DNA of 64,000 bases from Planctomycetota bacterium (GTDB lineage: Bacteria; Planctomycetota; Planctomycetia; Planctomycetales; Planctomycetaceae). A program made the translations under genes and the position numbers. The notes under the pieces were generated by a model. The model was not told where the DNA came from. It did no database searches and saw only the letters and a program-made list of their open reading frames with translations. Below, piece after piece: positions 1-11,471 of the stretch. The stretch spans positions 1 through 64,000 of the forward strand of contig JAQBWV010000003.1 in assembly GCA_027624335.1 (NCBI GenBank), read 5' to 3'. Numbering within the stretch: the stretch's first letter is position 1; each line of letters opens with the position of its first letter.

Positions 1-98
1 GCGGCATCTCCGGCCATCGTGGAATTCAGACCTGCCAGGCCTGCAACCAACACCGAAAGTAGAAACGGGAATCGATGAAGAAGCATAGGAATCACCAT
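1..98 (-). CDS. 5' end of a truncated CDS with a signal-peptide-like N-terminus
   Basis: Minus-strand frame from ATG at 98 reads MVIPMLLHRFPFLLSVLVAGLAGLNSTMAGDA with no stop to the window edge; hydrophobic signal-like start. Confidence 0.4.
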   Translation of the reverse strand, partial: MVIPMLLHRFPFLLSVLVAGLAGLNSTMAGDA

Positions 99-174
99 TC
101 GAGAGCAAGTGTGAATTAACAAAGCGTGTAGCGAAATGTGCATGAACAGGCTCAGTCGGGTGAGACTTCCTGAC

Positions 175-1752
175 TCATTCGACTCGGTACGATCGAGCAA
201 GCGCTGCCATTCCGTCAATCTGGCGTTCGTCCAGACCGTGGCTCCAGGCGATTTCCACTTGAGCAGCGCTATTGCCGGTCATCTCCCTCAGCGTCACTTC
301 AATGTGCCCGCGTTCGTTGTAGCCGTACGCAACCTCAACCGGAGACCCCTTCGGCAGGTTCTGCGGCAACCCGACCAGGCGAAAGTCGCCGATGAATTCG
401 CAGCCGGAAACATCACTGGTCTCTCCTTCCAGCAGTCGAACATGGAGCGACTGAGGATTCTCCGCCGTCGTCTTAAATCGCTGTCGCACCTTAGCTGGCA
501 ATGGCGAGTTCCGCGGGATCATGATGTGATTTCGCCGAACGGTAGAATCGTCGGGATCTCGAATCTCAACACCAAGCGAGTGTGAATTCACATCATTCGT
601 GGTTACCGACCTCAGCCGACGTTGCAGAGCTGCAGCTGCCTGGCCTCGACCTTCGGAATGTTGCGCCTGGAGAATCGCAGCATGAATGGCAGCTCCCTGG
701 GCGACCGCGGTCTGTGGATTGAGTTCACGGGATGCCTTACGCCCCGTGACTTTCTCAAGAACTTCCGCGACGGCTGGCATGGATGTGGAACCTCCGACCA
801 ACAGCACTTCGTCCAGACTCGTTGGATCGACACTTGCCTGATCGAGTGTGAACTCGGTCGTATCCCTGGTGCGCTGCAGCAGATCCTGAGTCAGTTCTTC
901 GAACTTATCGCGATGAATTTCCTGCTCCAGCGACTGTCCGCGGTATTCGAAAGAGATCGTCGACTTGCCCCACAGGCTGAGCTCCCGCTTGGCAGCTTCG
1001 CATTCAACCATCAACACTTTTTTCGCCAGAGCATCGCCGCGAGGCTCCAGTCCGAATTTCGATTCGAACTGTTCAGCGACGTAGTCGATCAGCCGATCGG
1101 TCCAATCCAGACCACCCAGCATCGTGTCGCCGTCAGTACCGACGACCTCGAACTGAGTCGGTGTATAGCGCACGACAGTCACATCGAATGTGCCGCCGCC
1201 CAGATCGTAGACCAGTATCGTTCGCACTTTATCGGGAAGATCCGGGTTACCCAGTTCGCCCTTCTGCCATGCATAAGCCAGCGTTGCAGCAGTGGGCTCG
1301 TTGATAATGTCGACGACATTCAGCCCGGCAATCCGCCCGGCGTGCCTGGTTGCCTGCCGCTTGGGCTCATTGAAATAGTAAGGGACCGTGATGACCGCGT
1401 TGCGAATCGGCTTGATCTGAGTTTCTGCGTCCTGACGCAGCTTCGTCAGAATCATCGACGAGATCAGCTCAGGAGTAAGCCGCCTCCCTTCGTGAAACAA
1501 CTCGAACGTCTTGTCGCCCATGTGCCTTTTGATGCCGAGTACCACTCGGTCGGGAGCTGCTTCTGTAACCTGTTCCGGAGACGGACCAACAACGACCCGA
1601 CCATCGTCTCCCAGAATGAGGATCGACGGGGTGATCGGTCGCCCCTGACTGTTCTCCAGAACTACGGGATCGCCGTCGTCGTCGAGACGAGCGATCGCTG
1701 AATACGAAGTTCCCAGATCAATTCCGACGGTATGCCCGTCCTCGAATTTCAT
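175..1752 (-). CDS. Hsp70/DnaK-family protein, short (525 aa)
   Basis: VGIDLGTSYSAIA, VITVPYYFNEPKRQATRHAGRIAGLNVVDIINEPTAATLAY, DLGGGTFDVTVV and LVGGSTSMPAV motifs of the Hsp70 ATPase domain. Confidence 0.93.
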   Translation of the reverse strand: MKFEDGHTVGIDLGTSYSAIARLDDDGDPVVLENSQGRPITPSILILGDDGRVVVGPSPEQVTEAAPDRVVLGIKRHMGDKTFELFHEGRRLTPELISSMILTKLRQDAETQIKPIRNAVITVPYYFNEPKRQATRHAGRIAGLNVVDIINEPTAATLAYAWQKGELGNPDLPDKVRTILVYDLGGGTFDVTVVRYTPTQFEVVGTDGDTMLGGLDWTDRLIDYVAEQFESKFGLEPRGDALAKKVLMVECEAAKRELSLWGKSTISFEYRGQSLEQEIHRDKFEELTQDLLQRTRDTTEFTLDQASVDPTSLDEVLLVGGSTSMPAVAEVLEKVTGRKASRELNPQTAVAQGAAIHAAILQAQHSEGRGQAAAALQRRLRSVTTNDVNSHSLGVEIRDPDDSTVRRNHIMIPRNSPLPAKVRQRFKTTAENPQSLHVRLLEGETSDVSGCEFIGDFRLVGLPQNLPKGSPVEVAYGYNERGHIEVTLREMTGNSAAQVEIAWSHGLDERQIDGMAALARSYRVE

Positions 1753-1938
1753 CGTAGCGTCTCACCTGAAGTTGCATCCTGTAGAGGCTGACACAGCTGC
1801 CTCGAAAAGATCCACTTTAGTGACTCGCTCACCCGTGTGGAAATCGTATCCGTCCTGAGCTCGAATTCGCCTGCATCGCCGACTCACCTTCTGAACGAGT
1901 CAACAGTAGCGCTTGACGGGCGACGCGAGCGGAGCGTG

Positions 1939-4137
1939 TTACGCGGCGACTCGGTCTCCGGTCGACAGCTCTTCGAGCAGGCGGCGGATAATTTGCTCGG
2001 CATTCAGTTTTTCTTCGAGCCAGTCGTCACGCATGTGCCGCCAACGGGATTCTCGCTGTTCCCAGTCGTTCATGCGGTTCTCGAGTCGAGCCTCCTGTTC
2101 CTGGAGTTCGCGTTCGCGTTCGTTCATCCGGCGTTGAAACAGATCCCGCTCAGTACGCAACCGGTCATCTTCTTCTTCCAGTCGTCCCTGTGCGATCGCC
2201 ACCAGGCGAGCGGTCTCCGCTTCGGAACCACCTGAATGTGATTTCAACCGGCGAAATTGTCCGGCGACGACGGCACGCACTTCCTCGACTCGTTGCTTTG
2301 CCACCTGTTCGTCGACGTTGACCATCAGCTCGGCCATTGCCTCTTCCGCAGCGAGCCGTGATTCGAGATTCACGACGCTTACCTGTTCGAGCTCCTGACG
2401 CATTCTGTCGAGCCTTGAGGAACGTTCTTCGAGCTTCTGCCGTTCTCGATCGAGCTTCTCAAGCTGCTCTCTACGGGTAGCTTCGAGCGACAGGCACTGC
2501 CGTTCGAGATCGGTACGTTCGTCTTCGAGTTTCTCCCGGTCAGCGGCCAACTCTGCCTGAAACTGCTGCCGAGCCTTCACACGAACGTTCTCTTCCCGCG
2601 ACAGCGACCGTTCCCGTTCGGCCAGCACTTCACGAAAACGCAACAGCTGCCGCTGCCGCTTTCGCGTCAGCTCCATGCACCGCTGACTCTCGTTCCGCCA
2701 GCGCTGCCGATGGATGTCCAGAGCGTGACTTGCCGCCTGAATCTCCTGTTCTTTTTCAGCGAGCGATTCCGTCCGCAATGTTACTTGTTTCTGCCACTCT
2801 GCACGTTCAATGTCGAGAGTGTGTTGAGCAGCTGCCACCTTTTCAATCGCTTCATTGGCGGCTCGCTGCTGTTGCTGTCGCAGCGTTTCGATCTCGGACT
2901 TCTCTTGTGCCAACTTCTCATCAGCCGACCGCAAGCGATTCTGCAGCTCCGCTTCGAACTGTCCGCTTGCCGCCTCAAGACTGGCTTCGTGTTGAGTACG
3001 TTCCTGCTGCAACTGAGACGTAATCTGCTGCCGTTCTTCGACAAGTGCCGACCTGGACTGCCGCAGAGCCGTTTCCTGTGTGTCTCGAACTTCGTCGAGC
3101 GCCGCACGCTCCCGCTTCTGTCGAGCATCAAAGACCGCGATCTCGTCGGCGAGTCGCCGCTGCTCGGCTTCGATGTCGGCATACAGCTGCCGTTTGAGAT
3201 CGTCCCGTTCTTTCCCCCAGCTGGACCGAACCTCAGCCAACGCCGCGTCTTGTGCTACTTTGGCATGAACCTCCAGTTCTTCTCGACGTCTTCTCAGAGT
3301 CGCTTCAGCATCAAGGGACAACTTTTCGATTTCGAGTCGTGCCTGCTTGATTTCATCCTGTTCGGCGGCGACTTGTCTCTGCCAGTCGTCGCGTTCTCGC
3401 TGCAATCTCGTTTGCGTTTCTTCGGACTGCTCAACCAGTCTGGATTGACGCTGCTCAATTTCGTCAACGTTTCTGCGTCGTTGTGCAGCGAGTTCCTGCT
3501 CGATTTGCGAGACGGCCTGACGATGAGCCTCGGTCTCGCGCTGTATCTCGGCGAGTTCCCGATCCCTCGTTTCAGACCATTCCACTTTCTGCGTCTCAAA
3601 GGCAATTCGCTCAGCTTCAATGTCCGAGGCCACCTGAGCTCGAACTCGCCGGCGCTCGACTTCGAGATCTCGACGAACCTGCCGCATCATCGCCTGATGT
3701 TCGTTCCGTAACGTTTCGCCCTGAGCGACCAGATCGCTCCGTTCAGCTTCAACCAGCCCTTTCGAATGGCGTAGCGCCGCTCGGTCAGCCTCAAGCTGTC
3801 GAGCGAATTCCTCGGTCAATCGTTTTCTCGCGAGTTCCAGCTGCTCGTGACTGCGCGCAACCTCGGCTTCTCGTTCCTGCAGTTCCGATAGCAATTTCTG
3901 AGCATCGCCGATCTTCTGAGCAAACTCGCCCTCCCGACGCGTCAGGGCGGCATCCCGGTCCTGGCAGTCCTCGTTGAACTGCTGCTGCATCAGTCGAAAC
4001 CGCCGCTGTTCCTGATCGAGAGCCGCCAACTGATCCGTGATATGACGCTCGCGTCGGCTCTGCTCGGTCATACGTTCACGCAGATTTCCGGCAATCTGAC
4101 TGGCCTGCATCAGAAGCTGACTGTCGTCATTAGACAT
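1939..4137 (-). CDS. Long coiled-coil protein
   Basis: The ORF extends to 4350, but MSNDDSQLLMQASQIAGNLRERM (ATG at 4137) is the more likely start; almost entirely Glu/Arg/Gln-rich heptad-like sequence. Confidence 0.75.
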   Translation of the reverse strand: MSNDDSQLLMQASQIAGNLRERMTEQSRRERHITDQLAALDQEQRRFRLMQQQFNEDCQDRDAALTRREGEFAQKIGDAQKLLSELQEREAEVARSHEQLELARKRLTEEFARQLEADRAALRHSKGLVEAERSDLVAQGETLRNEHQAMMRQVRRDLEVERRRVRAQVASDIEAERIAFETQKVEWSETRDRELAEIQRETEAHRQAVSQIEQELAAQRRRNVDEIEQRQSRLVEQSEETQTRLQRERDDWQRQVAAEQDEIKQARLEIEKLSLDAEATLRRRREELEVHAKVAQDAALAEVRSSWGKERDDLKRQLYADIEAEQRRLADEIAVFDARQKRERAALDEVRDTQETALRQSRSALVEERQQITSQLQQERTQHEASLEAASGQFEAELQNRLRSADEKLAQEKSEIETLRQQQQRAANEAIEKVAAAQHTLDIERAEWQKQVTLRTESLAEKEQEIQAASHALDIHRQRWRNESQRCMELTRKRQRQLLRFREVLAERERSLSREENVRVKARQQFQAELAADREKLEDERTDLERQCLSLEATRREQLEKLDRERQKLEERSSRLDRMRQELEQVSVVNLESRLAAEEAMAELMVNVDEQVAKQRVEEVRAVVAGQFRRLKSHSGGSEAETARLVAIAQGRLEEEDDRLRTERDLFQRRMNERERELQEQEARLENRMNDWEQRESRWRHMRDDWLEEKLNAEQIIRRLLEELSTGDRVAA

Positions 4138-4829
4138 GCGGGAAATCCTCCAGACTGGTCTGAATCCAACTGATTCGACCGGGCCTGCGCGAAAAACGCA
4201 ATGAAGAAATTGAGGGAGCAGGAGACAAGGAAAACGGGGAGTTTTCAGCCTGCGACGTGAAAGGAAGACAAACTCAGAGCAGAAGGGACAATGACCCCAA
4301 GTCAAGACAGGGCCAGCAGTATCGGCCGTTTCGCCAGATACTGTCAACATGCGTTACAGCTCTCGCAACTGCCCGTAGTCCCTGTCTGGAAACAATTTCG
4401 CAGACGGTGTGTCGACACGCACGTGATGTCGAATGGTCGCAAACAGGAAACACTACTTGACACTACAGTATGACAGGCACATTAGGGATCAATCAGTGTA
4501 GCGGAGTGTTCCTTTAACTTTCGCGGAGACGCCGGATTGATTGCTGTCAACCACGTCGCGAGTGCCGTATCGCAAATCACGGAGTTGTTTATCGACGGGT
4601 ACTTTCTGCGGAGTACGCAACACCTCATCCAAATCTGGACGGACGCTGATTCATCCCGAATCCTCGTCCCGGCGAATTGAGGTTTCCGACCGAATCGGAG
4701 CAATGGGCGATGATTCGATTGTGATTGTCCGATAAAATCATCCGCACCCGCGAATCTTTCGCCGCGTGATCATCCAACCCGTCACCGTGGCAATCGCACT
4801 AAACATATTGAACACTCGGGAGCCATTCT

Positions 4830-6530
4830 GTGCCAAAGGCGACATTGCTGGTCATTCGAGGCGTTGATCAGGGGGCTCGTTTCGAACTCGATGGATCCGA
4901 TTCGACGATCGGACGCGGCGTGCGGAATGACGTCCGGATTCTCGACACGGAAATGTCTCGAAACCATGCGATCGTTAGCTACGACGACGGCGCCTTCATC
5001 CTGAAAGACCGGAACAGCTCTAACGGCACTTTCGCCAATGGTATTTCGGTGCAGGTTCACCGACTGACTACCGGGGACAGGATTCAGGTCGGCAGTTCCG
5101 TTCTACTGTTTTCAGAACCAACAGACTCACCGAAAGAGGTTCCGGTCGACATCGTGTCGCCTCATATCGGCGAAGACACATCGCAGATCGTCTCAAAGAT
5201 CGGGCTGGATGCAGGTCGTCGGTTGCTTGATCACACTGCCGCGGTTCACGAAGACCAGGCGACGGAAACTCTGGCGCAACTTCGATTGCTTTACCGCATT
5301 TCTGAAGAGATGGTCAGCTCGACGCTCTCAATTGAACAGCTGTTACAGCGAATTCTGGATACGTCTCTGGAAGCCGTCGGAGCCGACCGCGGTTGCGTGC
5401 TTGTCGCGAGTCCAAAACATGGACAGCTTGAACCGCGAGCCGTTGCACATATCAGCGGCGGAACGATGGCAGGCCGCATGCCGATATCGAGGAGCATCGT
5501 CGACTATGTTGTCCGTAAGGGGCAGGGAGTTCGCACGTCCGACGCACGAGCAGACAGTCGCTTCGCCAGTGGAATCAGTATTGTGCAGGAGGGCATTCGC
5601 GAGGCCATGTGCGTCCCGATGCCCGGTCACTACGAGCTGATGGGTGTTATTTACGTCGATACTCGCGTTCCTCAGGGTGACCTCGTTCCAGGGCAGCAGG
5701 TCGCCAGCAAATTCACGGATTCGCAGCTGAGTCTGATGGCAGCGATCGGTCGCCAGGCGGCACTGGCCATCGAGAATCACCGCTATCAGGACGCATATGT
5801 TAAGGCGGAACGACTCGCCGCCGTCGGCCAGACAATCGCCATCCTAAGCCATCACACCAAGAACATACTGCAGGGTATTCGAGGCGGAAGTTACCTCATC
5901 GACATGGGTTTGCAGGGGCATGACGAAACGCTGATCCAGCAAGGCTGGTCAATCGTCGAAAAGAACCAGGAGCGTATCAATCAGCTGGTGATGGACATGC
6001 TGTCGTTCAGTGCGGAACGTCGCCCGAAGCTTGAAGCTGGCGACCTCAATAAACTGATTGCCGAAATCCACGAACTTATGCTCGCGCGAGCGACAGACAT
6101 CGGTGTCACTCTGCAGCTGGCGCTCAGCAGAGACATTCCGATGGCGATGTTCGATTCCGAGGGAATTCACCGGGCGGTGTTGAACATCGTCATCAACGCC
6201 ATGGAAGCACTCGATGATAATGAACACGGCATTGTCGAGATCCGAACAGGTACCTCGTCAGACAAACTCGAAATCTGGGTCGAAGTTGCCGACAACGGAC
6301 CGGGCATTCCGGAAGAGCAGTTGGCCACTCTTTTCAACATCTTCGAATCAACAAAGGGGGCGCGAGGAACCGGAATCGGTCTGGCCGTCAGTCAGAAGAT
6401 CCTGCGCGAGCACGGCGGCGAAATCATCCTCGACAGCCAGCCAAACAAGGGCACGCGTTTCCGTCTGATCTGGCCCGCCTGCGAAGACGAAGGCAAAGCT
6501 GCCAACCGGCGTACCGTCGAAACCGGCTGA
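4830..6530 (+). CDS. FHA-GAF sensor histidine kinase
   Basis: N-terminal FHA (STIGRGVRNDVRILDTEMSRNHAIV...DRNSSNGTFANG), GAF-like middle, HisKA-like HHTKNILQGIRGGSYL and HATPase_c (NIVINAMEAL, DNGPGIPEEQLATLFNIFESTKGARGTGIGLAV). GTG start. Confidence 0.9.
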   Translation: MPKATLLVIRGVDQGARFELDGSDSTIGRGVRNDVRILDTEMSRNHAIVSYDDGAFILKDRNSSNGTFANGISVQVHRLTTGDRIQVGSSVLLFSEPTDSPKEVPVDIVSPHIGEDTSQIVSKIGLDAGRRLLDHTAAVHEDQATETLAQLRLLYRISEEMVSSTLSIEQLLQRILDTSLEAVGADRGCVLVASPKHGQLEPRAVAHISGGTMAGRMPISRSIVDYVVRKGQGVRTSDARADSRFASGISIVQEGIREAMCVPMPGHYELMGVIYVDTRVPQGDLVPGQQVASKFTDSQLSLMAAIGRQAALAIENHRYQDAYVKAERLAAVGQTIAILSHHTKNILQGIRGGSYLIDMGLQGHDETLIQQGWSIVEKNQERINQLVMDMLSFSAERRPKLEAGDLNKLIAEIHELMLARATDIGVTLQLALSRDIPMAMFDSEGIHRAVLNIVINAMEALDDNEHGIVEIRTGTSSDKLEIWVEVADNGPGIPEEQLATLFNIFESTKGARGTGIGLAVSQKILREHGGEIILDSQPNKGTRFRLIWPACEDEGKAANRRTVETG

Positions 6531-6555
6531 CTCAGGGCGAGCGTGCCGCAACAGT

Positions 6556-8907
6556 TCAGGCACGCGTTCTCAATCGTCCATACCGAGACAGCGCCATCAG
6601 TGGGAACGAGATTCGGTAGAGGTGATACTTCAGGTAGAAGACCTTTGGGAACCCGGTACCCGTCCACCATACTTCGTCCCAGGTGCCGTCTTCGTTCTGT
6701 GAATCAAGCAGAAACTGAATGCCTCGATCGACGGTCTCGGATTCTCCCTCACCGGCGGAGATCAGACCGAGAATCGCCCATGCCGTTTGCGACGCGGTGG
6801 GAGGCCCTTGCCCTTTTAACGACGGATCATCGTAGCTGCGTGGAGTCTCACCCCAGCCTCCGCTGTCGCGTTGAACCGACTTCAGCCAGTTGGCCGCCTT
6901 TCGAACGCGAGCGTCCGTCAACGGAATACCGATCCGCGTCAATCCAACCAGGCACTGCCACGTTCCGTAGAGATAATTCACTCCCCAGCGACCGTACCAG
7001 CAGTGCTCGGCATCCTGATCTTTCCACACGAAATCGATGCCTCGACGAACTGCCGGATGATCGACAGGAACGTTGATGTAAGAAAACATCTCCAGCATTC
7101 GAGCCGTCAAGTCCGCACTACTCGGGTCGATCATCGCGTTGTGATCGGCAAACGGAACCTGCGTGAATAGCTCGCGCACGTTGTCTCGATCGAATGCTCC
7201 CCACCCGCCATCTTTCGATTGCATTGCAAGAATCCAGCGTGCTCCGCGGTGCATCGCTCCGAGCATCGGTCGCATCCGGTCAACCTGTAATGCAGCAGAA
7301 ACCGAGTCCGCATTGCGAGCCGCCAGAATCGCTGTCGCATCCTTGTCCGAGTCGTGAGGGCTCCAGTCATCCACCAGGAAATCAGTATCCCAGTCGGGTT
7401 GATCCGGCAGACACCTGGCCAGAGCCATCAGCACCATGCACGTGTCGTCAACGTCGGGATAGAACTCGTTATTGAACTCGAAATACCACCCCGCCGGTTC
7501 GGTCTGGCTGTTTCGCACGGTCCAGTCGCCAGGCTGGCGAACTTCCTTCGACAGCAGCCAGTCCACCGTTCGCCTCAACGAGGGATGTGACGGCGTCACA
7601 CCGGCATCTCTCAAAGCAATCGTGGCGATGGCGGTATCCCAGACGGGTGATTTGCAGGGCTGCAGGCGGTCCGTATCGCCTTCGGAAATTACCAGGTCTT
7701 TCAGCTCGTCCAACTGCGACTGCACTTCCGGCGAGTCTTCTTTGTAACCAAGGCACCGCAGCGCGATGACGCTCCAGACGATCGGCGGGAAGATCGCACC
7801 AAGCCCGTCACTCCCTTCGAACCGGTCCAGCACCCATTTCGTCGCCCGCTTGAGTGCCACTTTTCGACAAGGTCGAATGTGCAGTTTCTCAAGCGTTTTC
7901 AGCAGCAGATCGACGCCGTTGAAGAACGCCCGCCAGTTCATTCGGCCACCCGATTTCAACTCGTCCAGAGTTTCGGACGGCGGCATCGTCAACGGAAGTT
8001 CGGCAGGGGAGTCGACAAACAGTTCTGGAACATTCCACTCGACAGGCAGCTGGCGAACCGGGCGAAACGACCACATCACGCTCAGCGGTACCAGAATGGT
8101 GCGGGACCACGCAGACATTTCGTAGATATTGAACGGGCACCAGGAGGGAATCAGGATCAACTCTGGAGGCACAGCGGGACACTTTGAATAAGAAATCTGC
8201 CCAAGCAGTGCGAAGTAGAACCGAGTGAAACTGTTCATCCTCTCGGCACCGCCCGCCGCAAGGATCGCTTCCCGAGCTCGCCGCATGGCTTCCTCAGCCG
8301 GAGAGTGTCCGGCGATCTTCATCGCCCAGTACGCCTTCACCGATGCTGATATTTCCAACGGACCACCGGGATAAATCGCCCACCCACCGGTCGACAACTG
8401 CTGCTGCGCGATGTAGCGGGCGCAGCGTCTGACTTCTTCTGAATCGCCTCGACCAAGCCATGTCAGGAGGAGGATGTATTCCGACTCAAGAATCGTGTCG
8501 CCTTCGAGTTCGCCGACCCAGTACCCGTCCGGGTGCTGCTGATCCAGTAGCCAGTTTCTGGTACGAGTAATGGCTATTCCCAGTCGCTCGGACTCGACGG
8601 TTGAACCCATCGACGCCAGCAACTCTGGATCGAATCCGTCACCAGACGGCGCTCCCGATGCAGAAGAATCGAACCGATTTCGCTGTGAACCGAGCCAGCC
8701 GGATCTCATTCGCCATATTCCCAGAAGAGACACTTCAGCCGATCCAGACGTCTGACATTGCCAGGCTGCGAGTCGAGGACCGAAGGCCGCGGATACTAAA
8801 GCAGCTTCAATGTCAGCTTCAACGTCAGCTTCGAACGACGTCCTTGTAACTGAGTGCCGAAAGTCAGCTGATTTCCTGCCGATTCCGCCAAATGCCTGTT
8901 TCAGCAA
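6556..8907 (-). CDS. shc: Squalene-hopene cyclase (true start possibly internal, e.g. 8610)
   Basis: DVDDT catalytic motif, repeated QW motifs (QDSGGWGE-like, QNEDGTWDE, QSKDGGWGAFD), YLYGTWQ; first ~100 aa not typical of the family. Confidence 0.92.
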   Translation of the reverse strand: MLKQAFGGIGRKSADFRHSVTRTSFEADVEADIEAALVSAAFGPRLAAWQCQTSGSAEVSLLGIWRMRSGWLGSQRNRFDSSASGAPSGDGFDPELLASMGSTVESERLGIAITRTRNWLLDQQHPDGYWVGELEGDTILESEYILLLTWLGRGDSEEVRRCARYIAQQQLSTGGWAIYPGGPLEISASVKAYWAMKIAGHSPAEEAMRRAREAILAAGGAERMNSFTRFYFALLGQISYSKCPAVPPELILIPSWCPFNIYEMSAWSRTILVPLSVMWSFRPVRQLPVEWNVPELFVDSPAELPLTMPPSETLDELKSGGRMNWRAFFNGVDLLLKTLEKLHIRPCRKVALKRATKWVLDRFEGSDGLGAIFPPIVWSVIALRCLGYKEDSPEVQSQLDELKDLVISEGDTDRLQPCKSPVWDTAIATIALRDAGVTPSHPSLRRTVDWLLSKEVRQPGDWTVRNSQTEPAGWYFEFNNEFYPDVDDTCMVLMALARCLPDQPDWDTDFLVDDWSPHDSDKDATAILAARNADSVSAALQVDRMRPMLGAMHRGARWILAMQSKDGGWGAFDRDNVRELFTQVPFADHNAMIDPSSADLTARMLEMFSYINVPVDHPAVRRGIDFVWKDQDAEHCWYGRWGVNYLYGTWQCLVGLTRIGIPLTDARVRKAANWLKSVQRDSGGWGETPRSYDDPSLKGQGPPTASQTAWAILGLISAGEGESETVDRGIQFLLDSQNEDGTWDEVWWTGTGFPKVFYLKYHLYRISFPLMALSRYGRLRTRA

Positions 8908-9114
8908 CGGTGTTCTCGAAACAGGAGTAGTGACACATTCCAGAGCAACCTAACATTCGCCGCCGTCTGACAGGGTCGTCCGGCCCAATTGCTCAGCGAC
9001 AGCGTGATTCATCATCCGGTTCCAATGAGAAACGAATCTTCGAACGGCTATCCTGAGCCAACGGTAACACGACCTGTGCCAGCGGCAGTCCAGAAACAAC
9101 AAGGTGTGCAATCC

Positions 9115-9669
9115 ATGAATGTCCAGGAAACCAGTCTGCCTGGAGTGCTGCTGATCGAACCTCGCGTCTTCGGCGACGCTCGCGGTTTTTTCCTGGAAAC
9201 TTATTCCAGTCAGCGTTACGCCGACATTGGCATCACCGGCCCATTCGTCCAGGACAACTGGTCGCGATCCTGCCGAGGGACATTGCGAGGTCTGCATTTT
9301 CAAATCAAGCAGGCCCAGGGCAAGCTCGTCCAGGTCATGCAGGGTGCAATCTTTGATGTCGCCGTCGATGTCCGGCGGGACTCACCCACCTTTGGAAAAT
9401 GGCTTGGCATCGAGCTGTCTGGTGAAAACAAAAGGCAGCTCTGGATTCCGCCCGGTTTCGCACACGGGTTTTTCGTGCTCAGCGAAACGGCAGACTTCGT
9501 CTACAAATGCACCAACAGCTACGCCCCGGAGCACGAGCGCACGTTGCTCTGGAACGACTCGACTATCGGAGTGAAGTGGCCTTCCGACATCAAACCGATC
9601 CTGTCTGAGAAAGACCAGAACGGAACGACGTTCGAACTGCTGGAAACGTACGAGACATCCCCCACGTGA
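9115..9669 (+). CDS. rfbC: dTDP-4-dehydrorhamnose 3,5-epimerase
   Basis: MNVQETSLPGVLLIEPRVFGDARGFFLETY, RGTLRGLHFQ, GKLVQVMQGAIFDVAVDVRRDSPTFGKW, IPPGFAHGFFVLSETADFVYKCT. Confidence 0.95.
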   Translation: MNVQETSLPGVLLIEPRVFGDARGFFLETYSSQRYADIGITGPFVQDNWSRSCRGTLRGLHFQIKQAQGKLVQVMQGAIFDVAVDVRRDSPTFGKWLGIELSGENKRQLWIPPGFAHGFFVLSETADFVYKCTNSYAPEHERTLLWNDSTIGVKWPSDIKPILSEKDQNGTTFELLETYETSPT

Positions 9670-9673
9670 ACGA

Positions 9674-11305
<1,632 letters not shown>

Positions 11306-11471
11306 CGCGAAACCGATCCTCGTAAAACTGGTGTGAGATTCTCGAGTGGAGTGTCGAGAACAAAGTGCCGTCCGACTGCCTTGAGCCGATGTTCGAGGGC
11401 AGAGTTCGCGCTGAAAACAAACAGACGACAGGCAGTCAGCCCGCCGTCCGAACCCATCAATCACGCGAGTT

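Noticed and set aside
622-1701. 359-aa plus-strand ORF opposite the Hsp70 gene
   Set aside because: Antisense shadow of a confidently identified gene; no protein-like motifs.
2710-3711. 333-aa plus-strand ORF opposite the coiled-coil gene
   Set aside because: Shadow ORF caused by biased Glu/Arg/Gln codons on the other strand.
4457-4490. TTGACA-like promoter upstream of the FHA kinase
   Set aside because: TTGACA is present but no convincing -10 at the right spacing, and planctomycete promoters are not well enough defined to call it by eye.
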